This document shows, in pieces, positions 35,848 through 44,454 of a stretch of DNA of 64,000 nucleotides. The notes beneath the pieces were generated by a model, which was given only the letters and a program-made list of their open reading frames with translations, did no database searches and was not told the origin of the DNA. The position numbers and the translations under genes were made by a program. Numbering within the stretch: the stretch's first letter is position 1; each line of letters opens with the position of its first letter. Origin of the DNA: Sinorhizobium shofinae (lineage in GTDB: Bacteria > Pseudomonadota > Alphaproteobacteria > Rhizobiales > Rhizobiaceae); assembly GCA_001704765.1 (NCBI GenBank), contig MBFK01000115.1, positions 1-64,000 of the forward strand, in the 5' to 3' direction.

Positions 35848-37055
35848 AGCAATCCACTTTCGTTGTGACGGGCATCCGCAAGGGCAGCGGCTGGAATGAT
35901 GGTTTGCGGCGCATCGAGGGTGAGCGTTGCAAGCCGCCGCACCAGTGTCTCGCAGTCCGAGCGGTCAAAGACCCAGGTGGCCGGATGGCACCGGCCGATG
36001 CGATCGGCTGCTTCGGCAAAGTGGTCCGGTGTCATGGAGCCGACGAGCGCGGCGAGGCTATCGGCATCGGCCTCCTCGAGCACGAGGCCGATGCCTCGTA
36101 CGGCGAGAAAACGTGCAGTCTCCGTGCCTTTCATGGCGATCGGTATGCGGGTGTGGCGACATCCTTCGTAGAGCCGGTTGGGAAGCAGCCAGGCGGAATT
36201 CTGGCCTTCTTCGAAGAAATCTATCGCCCAGGTGAAGTGGACGTCGCCATAGATCTCGGCGAGGTCCTCCGGATTGCGATAGGCACCGCCAAACCGCATG
36301 AATGGCTCGTTTTGCACGAAGCCGTCGAAATCCCTGAATTCCGAATAGGCAGGCCTGCCGCAGAGAACGACCTCGAAGCGGCCTTCCATCTTTCGGGAAA
36401 ATTTGGCGAGGAGGCCGAGCGACTTGCGGCAGCGCAGCGCTCCGAACCAACCGATCCTCCAGGGTGCGCCAGACGGTGGATATTGTGCGGGCGTTGCCGC
36501 CGGTAGCGGGCCCCCGTCGATCTCAAGCACTTTGTTTTCGAGCAGCATCGGCGCCGCCTCAAGGCCCGAAAGAGGGCGGAAGTAGTGCTCGATGAAAGCT
36601 GGCGAACTGGTGATCAGCCAACGGGCGTCCCGGCCGAGGCGGGCCTCGGCGGCGCGCAGCGTTCGCCCGACAATGTCGCTGCGCAGCATCAGCCGGTGAA
36701 TGTCGAGACACTCGTAAACGATCGGAACCTCGCCGCCAAAGAGCGCGACGGCTCTTTTCGCGACAGCCAGCATTTCAAGATTGCGGGCGATGATGAGGTC
36801 AGGCTTGCGAAGATGCCCGAGCCTGCTCTTCAGCGACAGGCAGGCTGTGGCGACGGCTCCGATCCGCTGCGCGAATCGGCCGTCCGCCGTCGTTCCAAGT
36901 TCGATCGGCTCGACGCCGCTTACCGTGGCAAGCGGATTGCCACCGCGGCGGAAGCCCGCCAGCGTGACATTGGCGCCGCCGGCGACGAGCGTGAGCGTCC
37001 TGCGCCGCACGGCGGGATCGGCAAGGTCCTGTGCCAAGTAAAGTATCTGCAGCAT
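35844..37055 (-). CDS. exoL: Succinoglycan beta-1,4-glucosyltransferase
   Basis: 403 residues, GT-B-like fold (LQILYLAQDLADPAVRRR at the N-terminus; WRIGWFGALRCRKSL in the C-terminal domain). In S. meliloti ExoL adds the third sugar. It heads the minus-strand run L-A-M-O-N-P, whose genes mostly overlap by 1-4 bp. A 109-nt gap separates it from exoK. Confidence 0.92.
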   Translation of the reverse strand: MLQILYLAQDLADPAVRRRTLTLVAGGANVTLAGFRRGGNPLATVSGVEPIELGTTADGRFAQRIGAVATACLSLKSRLGHLRKPDLIIARNLEMLAVAKRAVALFGGEVPIVYECLDIHRLMLRSDIVGRTLRAAEARLGRDARWLITSSPAFIEHYFRPLSGLEAAPMLLENKVLEIDGGPLPAATPAQYPPSGAPWRIGWFGALRCRKSLGLLAKFSRKMEGRFEVVLCGRPAYSEFRDFDGFVQNEPFMRFGGAYRNPEDLAEIYGDVHFTWAIDFFEEGQNSAWLLPNRLYEGCRHTRIPIAMKGTETARFLAVRGIGLVLEEADADSLAALVGSMTPDHFAEAADRIGRCHPATWVFDRSDCETLVRRLATLTLDAPQTIIPAAALADARHNESGLL

Positions 37056-37164
37056 GAAAACATCCGTTTCCCTGCTCAGCCCGGGCCGAGCTTAGTTCAG
37101 TTTTTTGTGCATCGCAACAAGTTGTTGCAATTGCTCACTAAATGGTCAGTTGCTCAGATTGCGG

Positions 37165-37959
37165 TCAATTCAGTCGGCAGGCGACCGACTCGGCGAACTG
37201 GCACTTGTCGCCAGCGGCCGTGAAGGCGACCCGATCGACCTGGAGCTTTGTCGGCTCCTTGTAGGAGAAGGTGCCCATCCAATCGCCGAGCGTATCCGTT
37301 CCCCAGAGGCTGAAGAAGATCTTTTGGGCGTTCACCGGGATTTTAGAGGGATCGGTGACCTCATGAACCAACTCGCCGTTGATATAATAGCGGAGCTGGT
37401 CCTTCTCCCAGACGAAGGCGTAGTCGTTGAAACCCTGGTTGGCGCCGCCCGGCACATCGGCCAGATACTCGTTGCCGCCCTTCGCCGACACATATTGATT
37501 GATCTGCACTTTCGCGGTGTTCTTGCCGAGCACCTCGAAATCGATCTCGTCATGCGGCTTCTTGTCGGTCGGGCCGATATAGGTGAAGAAGGCCGAGTTT
37601 AGCCCCGAACCGTCGGCCGCCTTGATTCTTGCCTCGTAAGTACCATAGCCGAAGCGCTTGCGGGTCTGGATCTCGCCGCATGCGAAGTTGCGCTTGCCTT
37701 CCTTGCGCTCTTCGAAACCCAGTTCGAGAATTCCGTTGACGATCTTCACCTGCTTCTTCGACCAGGTGCAGTTCTGATGCGAGCCGTTGTCCCATCCGTC
37801 CGAGACGTACCAGACCTTGCTGTCCAGCTTGTCGAAATCATCCATGAACGAGGCGCCATTTGCACCTTCTTGCGCCGTGGCACTGCTCACTGCGCAGACG
37901 AGGGGAAGTACTGTGACAAGGGCGAGGCGCCGCAGGCGCCCGTAACGGTCGGATTTCAT
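37165..37959 (-). CDS. exoK: Secreted endo-beta-1,3-1,4-glycanase (GH16)
   Basis: 264 residues from the ATG at 37959, giving a signal peptide (RLALVTVLPLVCAVSSATAQ). The GH16 catalytic core is HDEIDFEVLG (family ExDxxE). The fold markers KRFGYGTYEARIKAADGSG and NDYAFVWEKDQLRYYINGE are present. It trims nascent succinoglycan. In S. meliloti its partner ExoH (succinylation) affects cleavage, but exoH is absent here. Confidence 0.93.
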   Translation of the reverse strand: MKSDRYGRLRRLALVTVLPLVCAVSSATAQEGANGASFMDDFDKLDSKVWYVSDGWDNGSHQNCTWSKKQVKIVNGILELGFEERKEGKRNFACGEIQTRKRFGYGTYEARIKAADGSGLNSAFFTYIGPTDKKPHDEIDFEVLGKNTAKVQINQYVSAKGGNEYLADVPGGANQGFNDYAFVWEKDQLRYYINGELVHEVTDPSKIPVNAQKIFFSLWGTDTLGDWMGTFSYKEPTKLQVDRVAFTAAGDKCQFAESVACRLN

Positions 37960-38221
37960 AATCTTGCTGCCTTTGCTGCGAATTCGGCCCGGGGGGTCAT
38001 GGAGGCCCGGGGCAGGGCGCGACTGAGGGTTGTGGGCAAGGCGCGCCAACGCGATCCCCAGATCGGCGCAACGCGCATGAGGTTGATCCGCGTCGAGACG
38101 TCAGCGCCTATACTCACGATATCGGTCACTCCTATCGGGCAACGCCTCCGCGGCGTCGTTTCAACAGAGCAGACTTGAGCCCACAGCGAAGAAACTAGGG
38201 CATTTGGAAAGAAAAAATATG

Positions 38222-38261
38222 GCAGTGCAGCAGAAAAGTGACGGAAGTCATGCTGCACTGC
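38222..38261. repeat. Perfect 11-bp inverted repeat upstream of exoK
   Basis: GCAGTGCAGCA at 38222-38232 and TGCTGCACTGC at 38251-38261 are exact complements separated by 18 nt. It lies about 260 bp upstream of exoK. It could be a protein-binding operator or an RNA stem; no U-run follows in either direction. Confidence 0.6.
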
Positions 38262-38611
38262 ACCCAAGCGGCGAAGTTTTCGATGTAAGCCGGTCTCTGC
38301 GTGCGGCAGCCATTCAGGTTAAATCCCTGTTTCCTCGCATGTTGCGAAAAGTGTGCCCTGCAAAATTTGGGGGCAATTACCGGTTGAGCTGAGAACCTGT
38401 GAATTTTCCTGAGCGGGCATGATTTTTCTGGCGCGGAACCCCGCATCGGGCGATTGCCGAGCGGAAATGCGGCAAGGATGAGGCGGGGCTTGCCCGTCGG
38501 GGCCGCTGCCGCTCAGATAAATCGATTCGCATTGGCGGGTTGCTAAGCCGGCGGCCCGGCGGCCCTTACGGCTCGTGGAGGCCTCGCAAGTCAGATCGAA
38601 GGAACGGAACC

Positions 38612-38743
38612 ATGCAGCAAACTAAAGCGCCGCGGCGACCATTGCCGCGCGGCGCCATAGGCGACGCATTCCGGCGTATGATTGCCCCTAAAATGGTACT
38701 GGAAAAATGTCCCGCCTACGGCAACAGTAGGTGCATACTTTAG
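38612..38743 (+). CDS. Possible 43-residue small protein
   Basis: ATG with AAGGAACGG upstream, basic N-terminal part (KAPRRPLPRGAIGDAFRRM) and two Cys near the end. It runs into the structured element that ends at the terminator at 38765-38790, so gene, element and terminator could be one short transcript. Coding is unproven; the frame may be a relic. Confidence 0.25.
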   Translation: MQQTKAPRRPLPRGAIGDAFRRMIAPKMVLEKCPAYGNSRCIL

Positions 38744-38790
38744 TGCTTTCAGTACCAAAGCCAGCCCGCCGCGCAATCGGCGGGTTTTTT
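38695..38790 (+). ncRNA. Candidate structured small RNA or 3' element with intrinsic terminator
   Basis: GGTACTG (38695-38701) pairs with CAGTACC (38750-38756), enclosing a second small hairpin (CCTAC-GGCAACA-GTAGG). Nine nt later CCCGCCG-CGCAAT-CGGCGGG-TTTTTT (38765-38790) is a textbook plus-strand terminator. No annotated plus-strand gene precedes it for several kb, so a short independent transcript is implied. The 5' end is not visible to me. Confidence 0.5.
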
Positions 38791-38840
38791 GCGAATTGTA
38801 TATTGGAGCAGGATCGCGGCTCACGATTTGTCGAGCCGAA

Positions 38841-39098
38841 TTACTCGTCCTTGGACTTGGCCGAGATGGTGCCGGGGTTGCTCTCCCGCAAGGGCTTCCG
38901 CAGTTCGTCAAGTTCGGCCTGGCGCTCTGCCGCGGCGATCGGTTCCTTTGATTTCAGCGAGGGCATCAGGATTGCCGCCAGCAGGCCTATCGGGCCTAGC
39001 ACGCAACCGATCAGCAGCCAAAGAAGACTATGGCCGCCCCTGACCGCAGCGACGACCGCGGTCGCGATGGCGCAGAATATCCAGAACTCGACGATCAT
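38841..39098 (-). CDS. Small membrane protein of unknown function
   Basis: 85 residues with two hydrophobic segments (FWIFCAIATAVVAAVRGG, LLWLLIGCVLGPIGLLAAIL) and a charged tail. The GHSLLWLLIGCVLGPIGLLAA pattern resembles small phage-superinfection or phospholipase-D N-terminal-like membrane proteins, without a firm match. It sits 36 nt after the nuclease-like exoI gene on the same strand. It is not part of the S. meliloti exo cluster as I know it. Confidence 0.65.
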   Translation of the reverse strand: MIVEFWIFCAIATAVVAAVRGGHSLLWLLIGCVLGPIGLLAAILMPSLKSKEPIAAAERQAELDELRKPLRESNPGTISAKSKDE

Positions 39099-39134
39099 TG
39101 ACTCTCGCTTGCCGCCTACGAAGTAGGCTTTCGG

Positions 39135-39707
39135 TTACTCTTCCGCTACGCGTCGGGAGCCTTCTGTTCTGGGTTGCCCTCGCCACATCCCGGCCCCGAC
39201 TGATCGTGCCATTTCCTGTGCCGAGGCGTACAGCCCTCTGTTGTGGTTTTCCCGGTTTATTGCGTTGCCGGATTCAACTAGCCAGCGGTTCACGTCTTTT
39301 CCGTCCGCACGAAAGCATGTGCCGATATAACGACCGTAACGGTCGCGGCCCGCGAATTCGCAGCGGGTGGGTTGGGATGCCGAAAGAAATGCATCCAGGG
39401 CCAGCGACGATTCCTTGCCGCACCGGTAATCCGATCCCGCCTCGTCGAGGCAGACCTGCCAATCTTCCGGTGCATCCACTCCGTAAAGTTGGATGCGCTC
39501 GCCTACAATTTCAATAGTATCGCCGTCGATCACGATGGCATCGCCGATAATCGGCCCGCCCGCCGCCCCCTCGCCCGCGGCGCTCAGCAGAGCAAAGGCG
39601 ATAATGATCGTCCTTGTCGGAAACCGCGGCCAGGCCCACCGCCATCGTGTTCGCGGCGGGTAGAGTCCTCCGGTGAAGGCCTTCGAGGCCATGCGAATGC
39701 CGATCAT
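39135..39707 (-). CDS. exoI: Exported thermonuclease-like protein
   Basis: 190 residues with an N-terminal basic stretch and hydrophobic segment (TIIIAFALLSAAGEGAAG) as an export signal. The SNase fold is seen in DAIVIDGDTIEIVGERIQLYG, VDAPE, FAGRDRYGRYIGTCF and NRWLVESGNA. ExoI of S. meliloti is this nuclease-like protein between exoH and exoT; its part in succinoglycan synthesis is unclear. Position and sequence type support the symbol. Confidence 0.8.
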   Translation of the reverse strand: MIGIRMASKAFTGGLYPPRTRWRWAWPRFPTRTIIIAFALLSAAGEGAAGGPIIGDAIVIDGDTIEIVGERIQLYGVDAPEDWQVCLDEAGSDYRCGKESSLALDAFLSASQPTRCEFAGRDRYGRYIGTCFRADGKDVNRWLVESGNAINRENHNRGLYASAQEMARSVGAGMWRGQPRTEGSRRVAEE

Positions 39708-39815
39708 GCGTTCAACCAGCCCCGTTCAGGTGACGAGCCTAACGCAGGCGGGTTGCGGTTCGCATCCTTCAAAAACTAGGGGGAGTTCGAGACCGGTGAA
39801 TATCTGGCAATAGCC

Positions 39816-39840
39816 CTGAAGGGGTCGCCAACCCCTTCAG
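39816..39840. terminator. 9-bp hairpin downstream of the micropeptide
   Basis: CTGAAGGGG-TCGCCAA-CCCCTTCAG is a perfect 9-bp stem 20 nt past the micropeptide stop. No U-run follows, so it may be a weak terminator or a stabilising stem. Confidence 0.5.
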
Positions 39841-39859
39841 TTACGTCCAAGGCTTATGG

Positions 39860-39934
39860 TCAGAAGACGAACATGTAGAGAAGGATAATGACAATCAGGG
39901 GAACACCCATCAGCCAGAGAACGATACCTTTCAT
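39860..39934 (-). CDS. 24-residue membrane micropeptide
   Basis: The frame starts MKGIVLWLMGVPL, continues with a run of Ile/Leu and ends MFVF, forming one transmembrane helix with a single Lys at the N-terminus. A GGGAT lies 8 nt upstream as a weak ribosome site. From memory very similar 20-25-residue peptides are scattered in rhizobial genomes. It is too short for most gene finders. Function unknown; such peptides often bind larger membrane proteins or act as toxins. Confidence 0.6.
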   Translation of the reverse strand: MKGIVLWLMGVPLIVIILLYMFVF

Positions 39935-40117
39935 TTTGATATCCCGTTAGTTGTTGTCCGTGCCGAGGTAACGCGGCGCGAAGAAAAGCGTTCCTGCCGC
40001 CGGCCATGGCCGACAAGGATCAGTCACCGGATCTCTATGACGTTGGCGGATTGACGAGGTGACAGTATAAGCCTGCCGACCGGTGGCATTTCCCGCTTCG
40101 GCAGTTGGCGTCGCGCT

Positions 40118-41143
40118 TTATTCTGCTCGGTCCAACGCAAAGGCCTCGAGCAGGTAGCGTACATCGCCAGTTCCGCCGAGCGCCACCGGAGCGGGCGATC
40201 GGGAACGCCGGAAGCGCTCGGTCTTGTCCCCGACGATTCCGCCGACGATTGCCGGGAGGGCGCCGGGGTGTGCCAGGGCATAGGCGAATGCGGTCGCGAT
40301 GCCTTCATGGTTCTTGAGGTCCAGGAAGTGGCGCAACTCGTAGCGACCGCGGATATGGCGTTCATGCCGCCGCAGCGCCGCGGCGGCATCGCCGCTCAAT
40401 CGAGCCTCGGCGAGGATGGCGCGATCGGCCTCGTAGAGACGCCGCAAGTCGATCGTTCGGTGGCTGCCGCTCAGCGAATTGCCCCGCACCACCGCCGCAT
40501 AGCCGCAGCTATGGATGATCTTGTAGCGCGCGCCGCGCGCGAGCGCCCTGGCATAGAGGTCGAAGTCCTCGCCGAGACGCAACGTCTCATTATATCGAAG
40601 ACCGCACTCGTCCAGGAACGAGCGCCGCATCAGCGGCTTCAGGAAGCCGATCTCGCCACGCCGCACGCCGCGCCGGGTAATGTTGCCTTCAACGAAACCG
40701 ACGAGGTCGAGAAGGCGAGGACTGGGCGCGAAGCGACCGATCTTGCGCTCTGCGCCTGTCGCCTGCGCGGCATCGATGAAGGCAATATTGTCGGCGATGA
40801 AATCCCAGCCGTCCTGCGCAAGCAATTGGCGCATTCGCCCCGGGAAGAAGAAATCGTCCGCATCCAGCACGCCAAGAAGCGGGGATTTCGAAATGGCGAT
40901 CGCGTGGTTGCGCGCCGCGGCGGGTCCACGGTTCTCGTCGAAGCGGACGACATTCACACGTCCACTGCCGTCGGCGGCGGCGCGAGCTACTGCTGCGGTA
41001 TCATCGGTCGAGCCGTCGTCGATGACGACGACTTCCGTGACTTCCGGTTCGGCGAGCGCAGAGACGATGGCCCTGGCGATCGTGTCGGCGGCGTTCTTGG
41101 CGGCAATGATAATGCAGACATTTGTCGGCGCGGCTGCGGTCAT
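40118..41143 (-). CDS. exoU: Succinoglycan beta-1,6-glucosyltransferase (GT2)
   Basis: 341 residues. GT2 motifs: VCIIIAAKNAADTIARAI, VVVIDDGSTDDTAAV, NRGPAAARNHAIA and the metal-binding DADD. It adds the sixth sugar in S. meliloti. Its place next to exoX and likeness to ExoO support ExoU over ExoW, the other GT2 candidate. Confidence 0.88.
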   Translation of the reverse strand: MTAAAPTNVCIIIAAKNAADTIARAIVSALAEPEVTEVVVIDDGSTDDTAAVARAAADGSGRVNVVRFDENRGPAAARNHAIAISKSPLLGVLDADDFFFPGRMRQLLAQDGWDFIADNIAFIDAAQATGAERKIGRFAPSPRLLDLVGFVEGNITRRGVRRGEIGFLKPLMRRSFLDECGLRYNETLRLGEDFDLYARALARGARYKIIHSCGYAAVVRGNSLSGSHRTIDLRRLYEADRAILAEARLSGDAAAALRRHERHIRGRYELRHFLDLKNHEGIATAFAYALAHPGALPAIVGGIVGDKTERFRRSRSPAPVALGGTGDVRYLLEAFALDRAE

Positions 41144-41383
41144 ACTGGCCTCCAGCGGGTCATCGGATGTGTCATGTTGCGCGGGTCCTGCTGCATGTTT
41201 CCTTAAATTGGAGCCGATCTGAGGATAAAAACATGCAGCAATTCAATGTGCTACAGCGACCTTGTGCGTCCAGAAGGACGCTTGGCCATGCAGCAGGCAC
41301 GCAGGACCATGCATCGCGATCGTGTCGCAAACGCGTCAAAGGGCAAATTTTTCCGCAGTTGCGAAAGAAGCCCGGGAGACCTG

Positions 41384-41674
41384 TCAGGAATTGAAGTGGC
41401 GGGGGCGATTTAGCCGCCGCAGGGAAAGCTTTTTCGCCTGCTTTTCGTCATTTGGCGCTTCGGCCGGCAGCTTGCCGGGGGATAACTTTCGGCGGTCGCG
41501 CGCCTCCTTCCACACCAGGAAAAGCAGTGCGAGAAAATATCCGACCTGTATCAGGACTGCGCAAATCAGCGTCTGAACAGCCGTCGAGGCGAGCGATCCG
41601 GTCAACAAATAGGTTGCAACGGCAAAAGCCGCCAGCGCGCCGAACATGCTCACAAAGAAGCGTGGTGCGAACAT
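41384..41674 (-). CDS. exoX: ExoX, small inhibitor of succinoglycan synthesis
   Basis: 96 residues (about 98 in S. meliloti) with two transmembrane segments (FVSMFGALAAFAVATYLLTG, LICAVLIQVGYFLALLFLVW) and a basic tail. It acts after transcription on ExoY, and the exoX:exoY dosage ratio sets EPS output. It is divergent from exoY as in S. meliloti. Confidence 0.92.
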   Translation of the reverse strand: MFAPRFFVSMFGALAAFAVATYLLTGSLASTAVQTLICAVLIQVGYFLALLFLVWKEARDRRKLSPGKLPAEAPNDEKQAKKLSLRRLNRPRHFNS

Positions 41675-42449
41675 CGCCTACCCCGCTCTCTGATTTTCTC
41701 GTGGAACCGTCATCGAACTTCCAGCCTCGCTCCTCTTTCCACTATATTAGCGGTCGCTTGTCTCTTCAACCTGCAAAATGCAACTTATCGCTACGGTATC
41801 TATCCGGAAAAACTTTCCGTCATCTTTAAGTAGACCGATCAATTCGAATGGGTCTGCTGTTAAACGATACAATCACCGATATGTTCAGCGTTTTTAAGTG
41901 ATTATTTTTCCGCGAAATCTGAAGGTCAAGATGACTCGCTCCCGCGGCCCCTAAATTCACAGGGGAAAATGCGAACTCGTTCTGATTCCTGCAACTTTTG
42001 CCTTTGCGGGCGCGATTTTTCCTGATCAACTTTTGTTACAGGCGGTCGGGCGAGTGGCCGAGAATATGTGCAGCGCAATATAATGTTGCAATGCAAAAAA
42101 CGGCGAGGGATTTGCCGCTTGTCAAATTTCTCCCCCAAACAATTGTCACTGAGGCGAGTGAAAAATTGATGCGTCAAATACAATACTTTAGGCATCGCAA
42201 ATAATGAATGCGCGCTGATGTTTGAATGTGGCAATGCCGCGTCATTCTATTTTAGCTGTGATCTCCGATCCACGCGCTGAAAATTTGGTAATAGTGTCAC
42301 ATCGGCGCAGTCCCAAAACGCTTTGAGGCACCGTGCGTTGGCGCTGCCATTATTCCGCCTTCAAAAATCAAATTCTCACCATACACTCGCGCTAGATGAC
42401 GCCCCGTCCCTCGGGACCGACAATCGCCAACGTAAATGGAGTCACCTCT
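41675..42449. promoter_or_regulatory. exoX-exoY divergent regulatory region
   Basis: 775 bp, AT-rich (42100-42260 especially), with no supportable gene. It carries the divergent promoters of exoX and exoY. In S. meliloti this region is bound by MucR and responds to ExoR/ExoS-ChvI. I cannot mark exact -35/-10 boxes. The exoY ribosome site GGAG is at 42438-42441. Confidence 0.6.
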
Positions 42450-43130
42450 ATGAAGTCCGCGACTCGCTCGGCCACTACGGCTTTTTTTATCCCCCAGGAG
42501 ACCGGTGTCATCCGGCCGATCGGCGGGATATCCAAGCGAAGCTTCGACATTCTCATCGCCTTTTTGGCACTCATCGCTCTCAGTCCGCTTTTCCTGCTTA
42601 TCATGGCGCTGGTGAAGCTCTCCGATGGCGGCAGCATTTTCTACGGGCATCGCCGAATCGGCCACAACGGCCAAACCTTCAAGTGCCTCAAGTTCCGCAC
42701 GATGATGGAAAACGGCGATCGGGTTCTGCAGGAATTCTTCAAGGCGAATCCTGCCGCCTACGAAGAATGGCGCACGACGCGCAAGCTGCAAGACGATCCA
42801 CGCGTCACCGTTGTTGGAAGCGTCCTTCGCAAGCTCAGCCTCGATGAACTGCCCCAGCTCCTCAACATCATTCGTGGTGAAATGAGCATCGTCGGCCCGC
42901 GTCCAGTGGTCGAAGATGAACTCGAGCTCTACGATTCGGCCGCAGTGTTCTATCTGCGCTCGCGTCCCGGTCTGACCGGCCTTTGGCAGATCAGCGGCCG
43001 CAACGATGTATCCTATGCCACTCGGGTGGCCTTCGATACGCATTATGTCCAGAACTGGTCGCTCCTTGCCGACCTCGTCATCGTCTTCAAGACGATCCCC
43101 GCCGTCTGCCTCTCCCGCGGCAGCTACTGA
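42450..43130 (+). CDS. exoY: Undecaprenyl-phosphate galactosephosphotransferase
   Basis: 226 residues from the ATG at 42450, identical in length to S. meliloti ExoY; an upstream in-frame ATG lacks a ribosome site. One N-terminal transmembrane segment, then the bacterial sugar transferase core: FYGHRRIG, FKCLKFRTM, KLSLDELPQLLNIIRGEMS, IVGPRP, SRPGLTGLWQISGR. It starts the repeat unit by linking galactose-1-P to the lipid carrier. It is the target of ExoX. Confidence 0.97.
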   Translation: MKSATRSATTAFFIPQETGVIRPIGGISKRSFDILIAFLALIALSPLFLLIMALVKLSDGGSIFYGHRRIGHNGQTFKCLKFRTMMENGDRVLQEFFKANPAAYEEWRTTRKLQDDPRVTVVGSVLRKLSLDELPQLLNIIRGEMSIVGPRPVVEDELELYDSAAVFYLRSRPGLTGLWQISGRNDVSYATRVAFDTHYVQNWSLLADLVIVFKTIPAVCLSRGSY

Positions 43131-43184
43131 AACCTTGGCGTTGACTCGCGGTTGAGCACAACGTCAAGCAACGGGAAGTCCCAA

Positions 43185-44450
43185 ATGCCATTCATCAGAG
43201 TTCCAGGGGCGCCTGTCGGCTCCCGCAAGCTTTTCCATTTCGCCCGCCTCGCACTCTGCGCGGCGATTGTCGTGTCCGGCGCAGCGATCGCCCGGGCGGA
43301 CGACTATCGGCTCGGCGTCATGGACAAATTGCGGATTCGCGTTGCCGAATGGCAGACCGCCGAGGGCGCGGTCCGGGATTGGTCGGCTGTCAGCGGCGAA
43401 TACACGGTAGGGGCCTCGGGTAGCGTCTCGCTGCCTTTCGTCGGCGATGTGCCCGCCTCGGGCCGGACGACGACGGAGGTCGCGGAAGAGATCGGCATCA
43501 AGATGCAGAAGCTCTTCGGGCTTCGGGACCGGCCGTCCGCCTCGGTCGAGATGGCACAGTATCGCCCGGTCTATCTCTATGGCGAGGTGCAGACCCCTGG
43601 CGAGTACCCCTATGCTCCCAATCTGACTGTGCTCAAGGCAATCAGCCTTGGCGGCGGGGTGCGCCGGGCCGAGAGCGGCCAGCGCTTTGCCCGCGACTAT
43701 ATTGCTGCGAATGGCGATTCGACCGTCCAGGTCGCGGAGCGCAACCGGCTGCTCATCCGCCGTGCCCGCCTTCAGGCGGAAATCGGCAAGCATGACAAGA
43801 TCACACTGCCGGAGGAGCTCAAGAACGCCCCCGGAGTCGACAAGCTGCTCGCCAGCGAGACGGCACTGATGGTATCGCGCGACAAGCGGCAGGAACGCCA
43901 GCTCGACGCCCTGGCGGATCTCAAGTCCCTGCTGCAAAGCGAGATCGACTCGTTTGCGAAGAAGGCCGAAACGCAGCAACGCCAGCTCGAGCTCGCCATG
44001 GAGGACCGCGACAAGGTCGACAGCCTCGCCGAGAAGGGCCTGGCGCTGAGCCAGCGCAAGCTCTCGCTCGAGCAGCGAGTAGCGGATGTGCAGTCGTCGC
44101 TGCTCGACATCGACACGGCGTCGCTCAAGGCCAAGCAGGATGTGAGCAAGGCCACGCAGGACGAATCCAATCTGCGCAACGATTGGGATGCGCAACTCGC
44201 CCAGGAACTGCAGAACACCGAGGCCGAACTCGACACGCTCACGCTGAAACTCGGCACCAGCCGCGACCTGATGACCGAGGCGCTTATGCAATCGGCCGAG
44301 GCGGCTCAGTTGGACGAGCAGGCTGCAAACATCACCTATTCGATCATTCGCGAACAGGACGGAAAGTCGACGGAGATCGCGGCGACCGAGACCACGCCGG
44401 TGCTTCCCGGTGACGTGATCAAGGTCAATGCCGCATTGGCGATGCGGTGA
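43185..44450 (+). CDS. exoF: Outer-membrane polysaccharide export (OPX) protein
   Basis: 421 residues from the ATG at 43185 (ACGGGAAG upstream), the length of S. meliloti ExoF. A signal peptide (LALCAAIVVSGAAIARA) is followed by the Poly_export domain (DYRLGVMDKLRIRV, ASGSVSLPFVGDV) and SLBB-type segment (LYGEVQTPGEYPYAPN). A coiled-coil region fills about 190-380. It is needed with ExoY for the first step in vivo and serves export. It lies 54 nt after exoY. Confidence 0.95.
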   Translation: MPFIRVPGAPVGSRKLFHFARLALCAAIVVSGAAIARADDYRLGVMDKLRIRVAEWQTAEGAVRDWSAVSGEYTVGASGSVSLPFVGDVPASGRTTTEVAEEIGIKMQKLFGLRDRPSASVEMAQYRPVYLYGEVQTPGEYPYAPNLTVLKAISLGGGVRRAESGQRFARDYIAANGDSTVQVAERNRLLIRRARLQAEIGKHDKITLPEELKNAPGVDKLLASETALMVSRDKRQERQLDALADLKSLLQSEIDSFAKKAETQQRQLELAMEDRDKVDSLAEKGLALSQRKLSLEQRVADVQSSLLDIDTASLKAKQDVSKATQDESNLRNDWDAQLAQELQNTEAELDTLTLKLGTSRDLMTEALMQSAEAAQLDEQAANITYSIIREQDGKSTEIAATETTPVLPGDVIKVNAALAMR

Positions 44451-44454
44451 GAGC

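Larger units (their letters stand above)
37960..38840. other. Intergenic region at the usual exoH position
   Basis: In S. meliloti exoH lies between exoK and exoI. Here this gap carries no acyltransferase frame on either strand. It holds an 11-bp inverted repeat (38222-38261), a small frame (38612-38743) and a plus-strand structured element ending in an intrinsic terminator (38695-38790). Confidence 0.6.
39708..40117. other. Intergenic region at the usual exoTWV position
   Basis: About 3 kb of exoT-exoW-exoV in S. meliloti are replaced by 410 bp. The gap holds a 24-residue membrane micropeptide (39860-39934) and its downstream hairpin (39816-39840). No remnant of a flippase or glycosyltransferase is recognisable. 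Confidence 0.6.

Noticed and set aside
42396..42449. 18-residue extension of ExoY
   Set aside because: The ATG at 42396 lacks a ribosome site, while the ATG at 42450 has GGAG and gives the known 226-residue protein.
41675..42449. nod box or other symbiotic promoter element before exoY
   Set aside because: No match to the conserved nod box halves was found in the exoX-exoY gap or elsewhere in the window.
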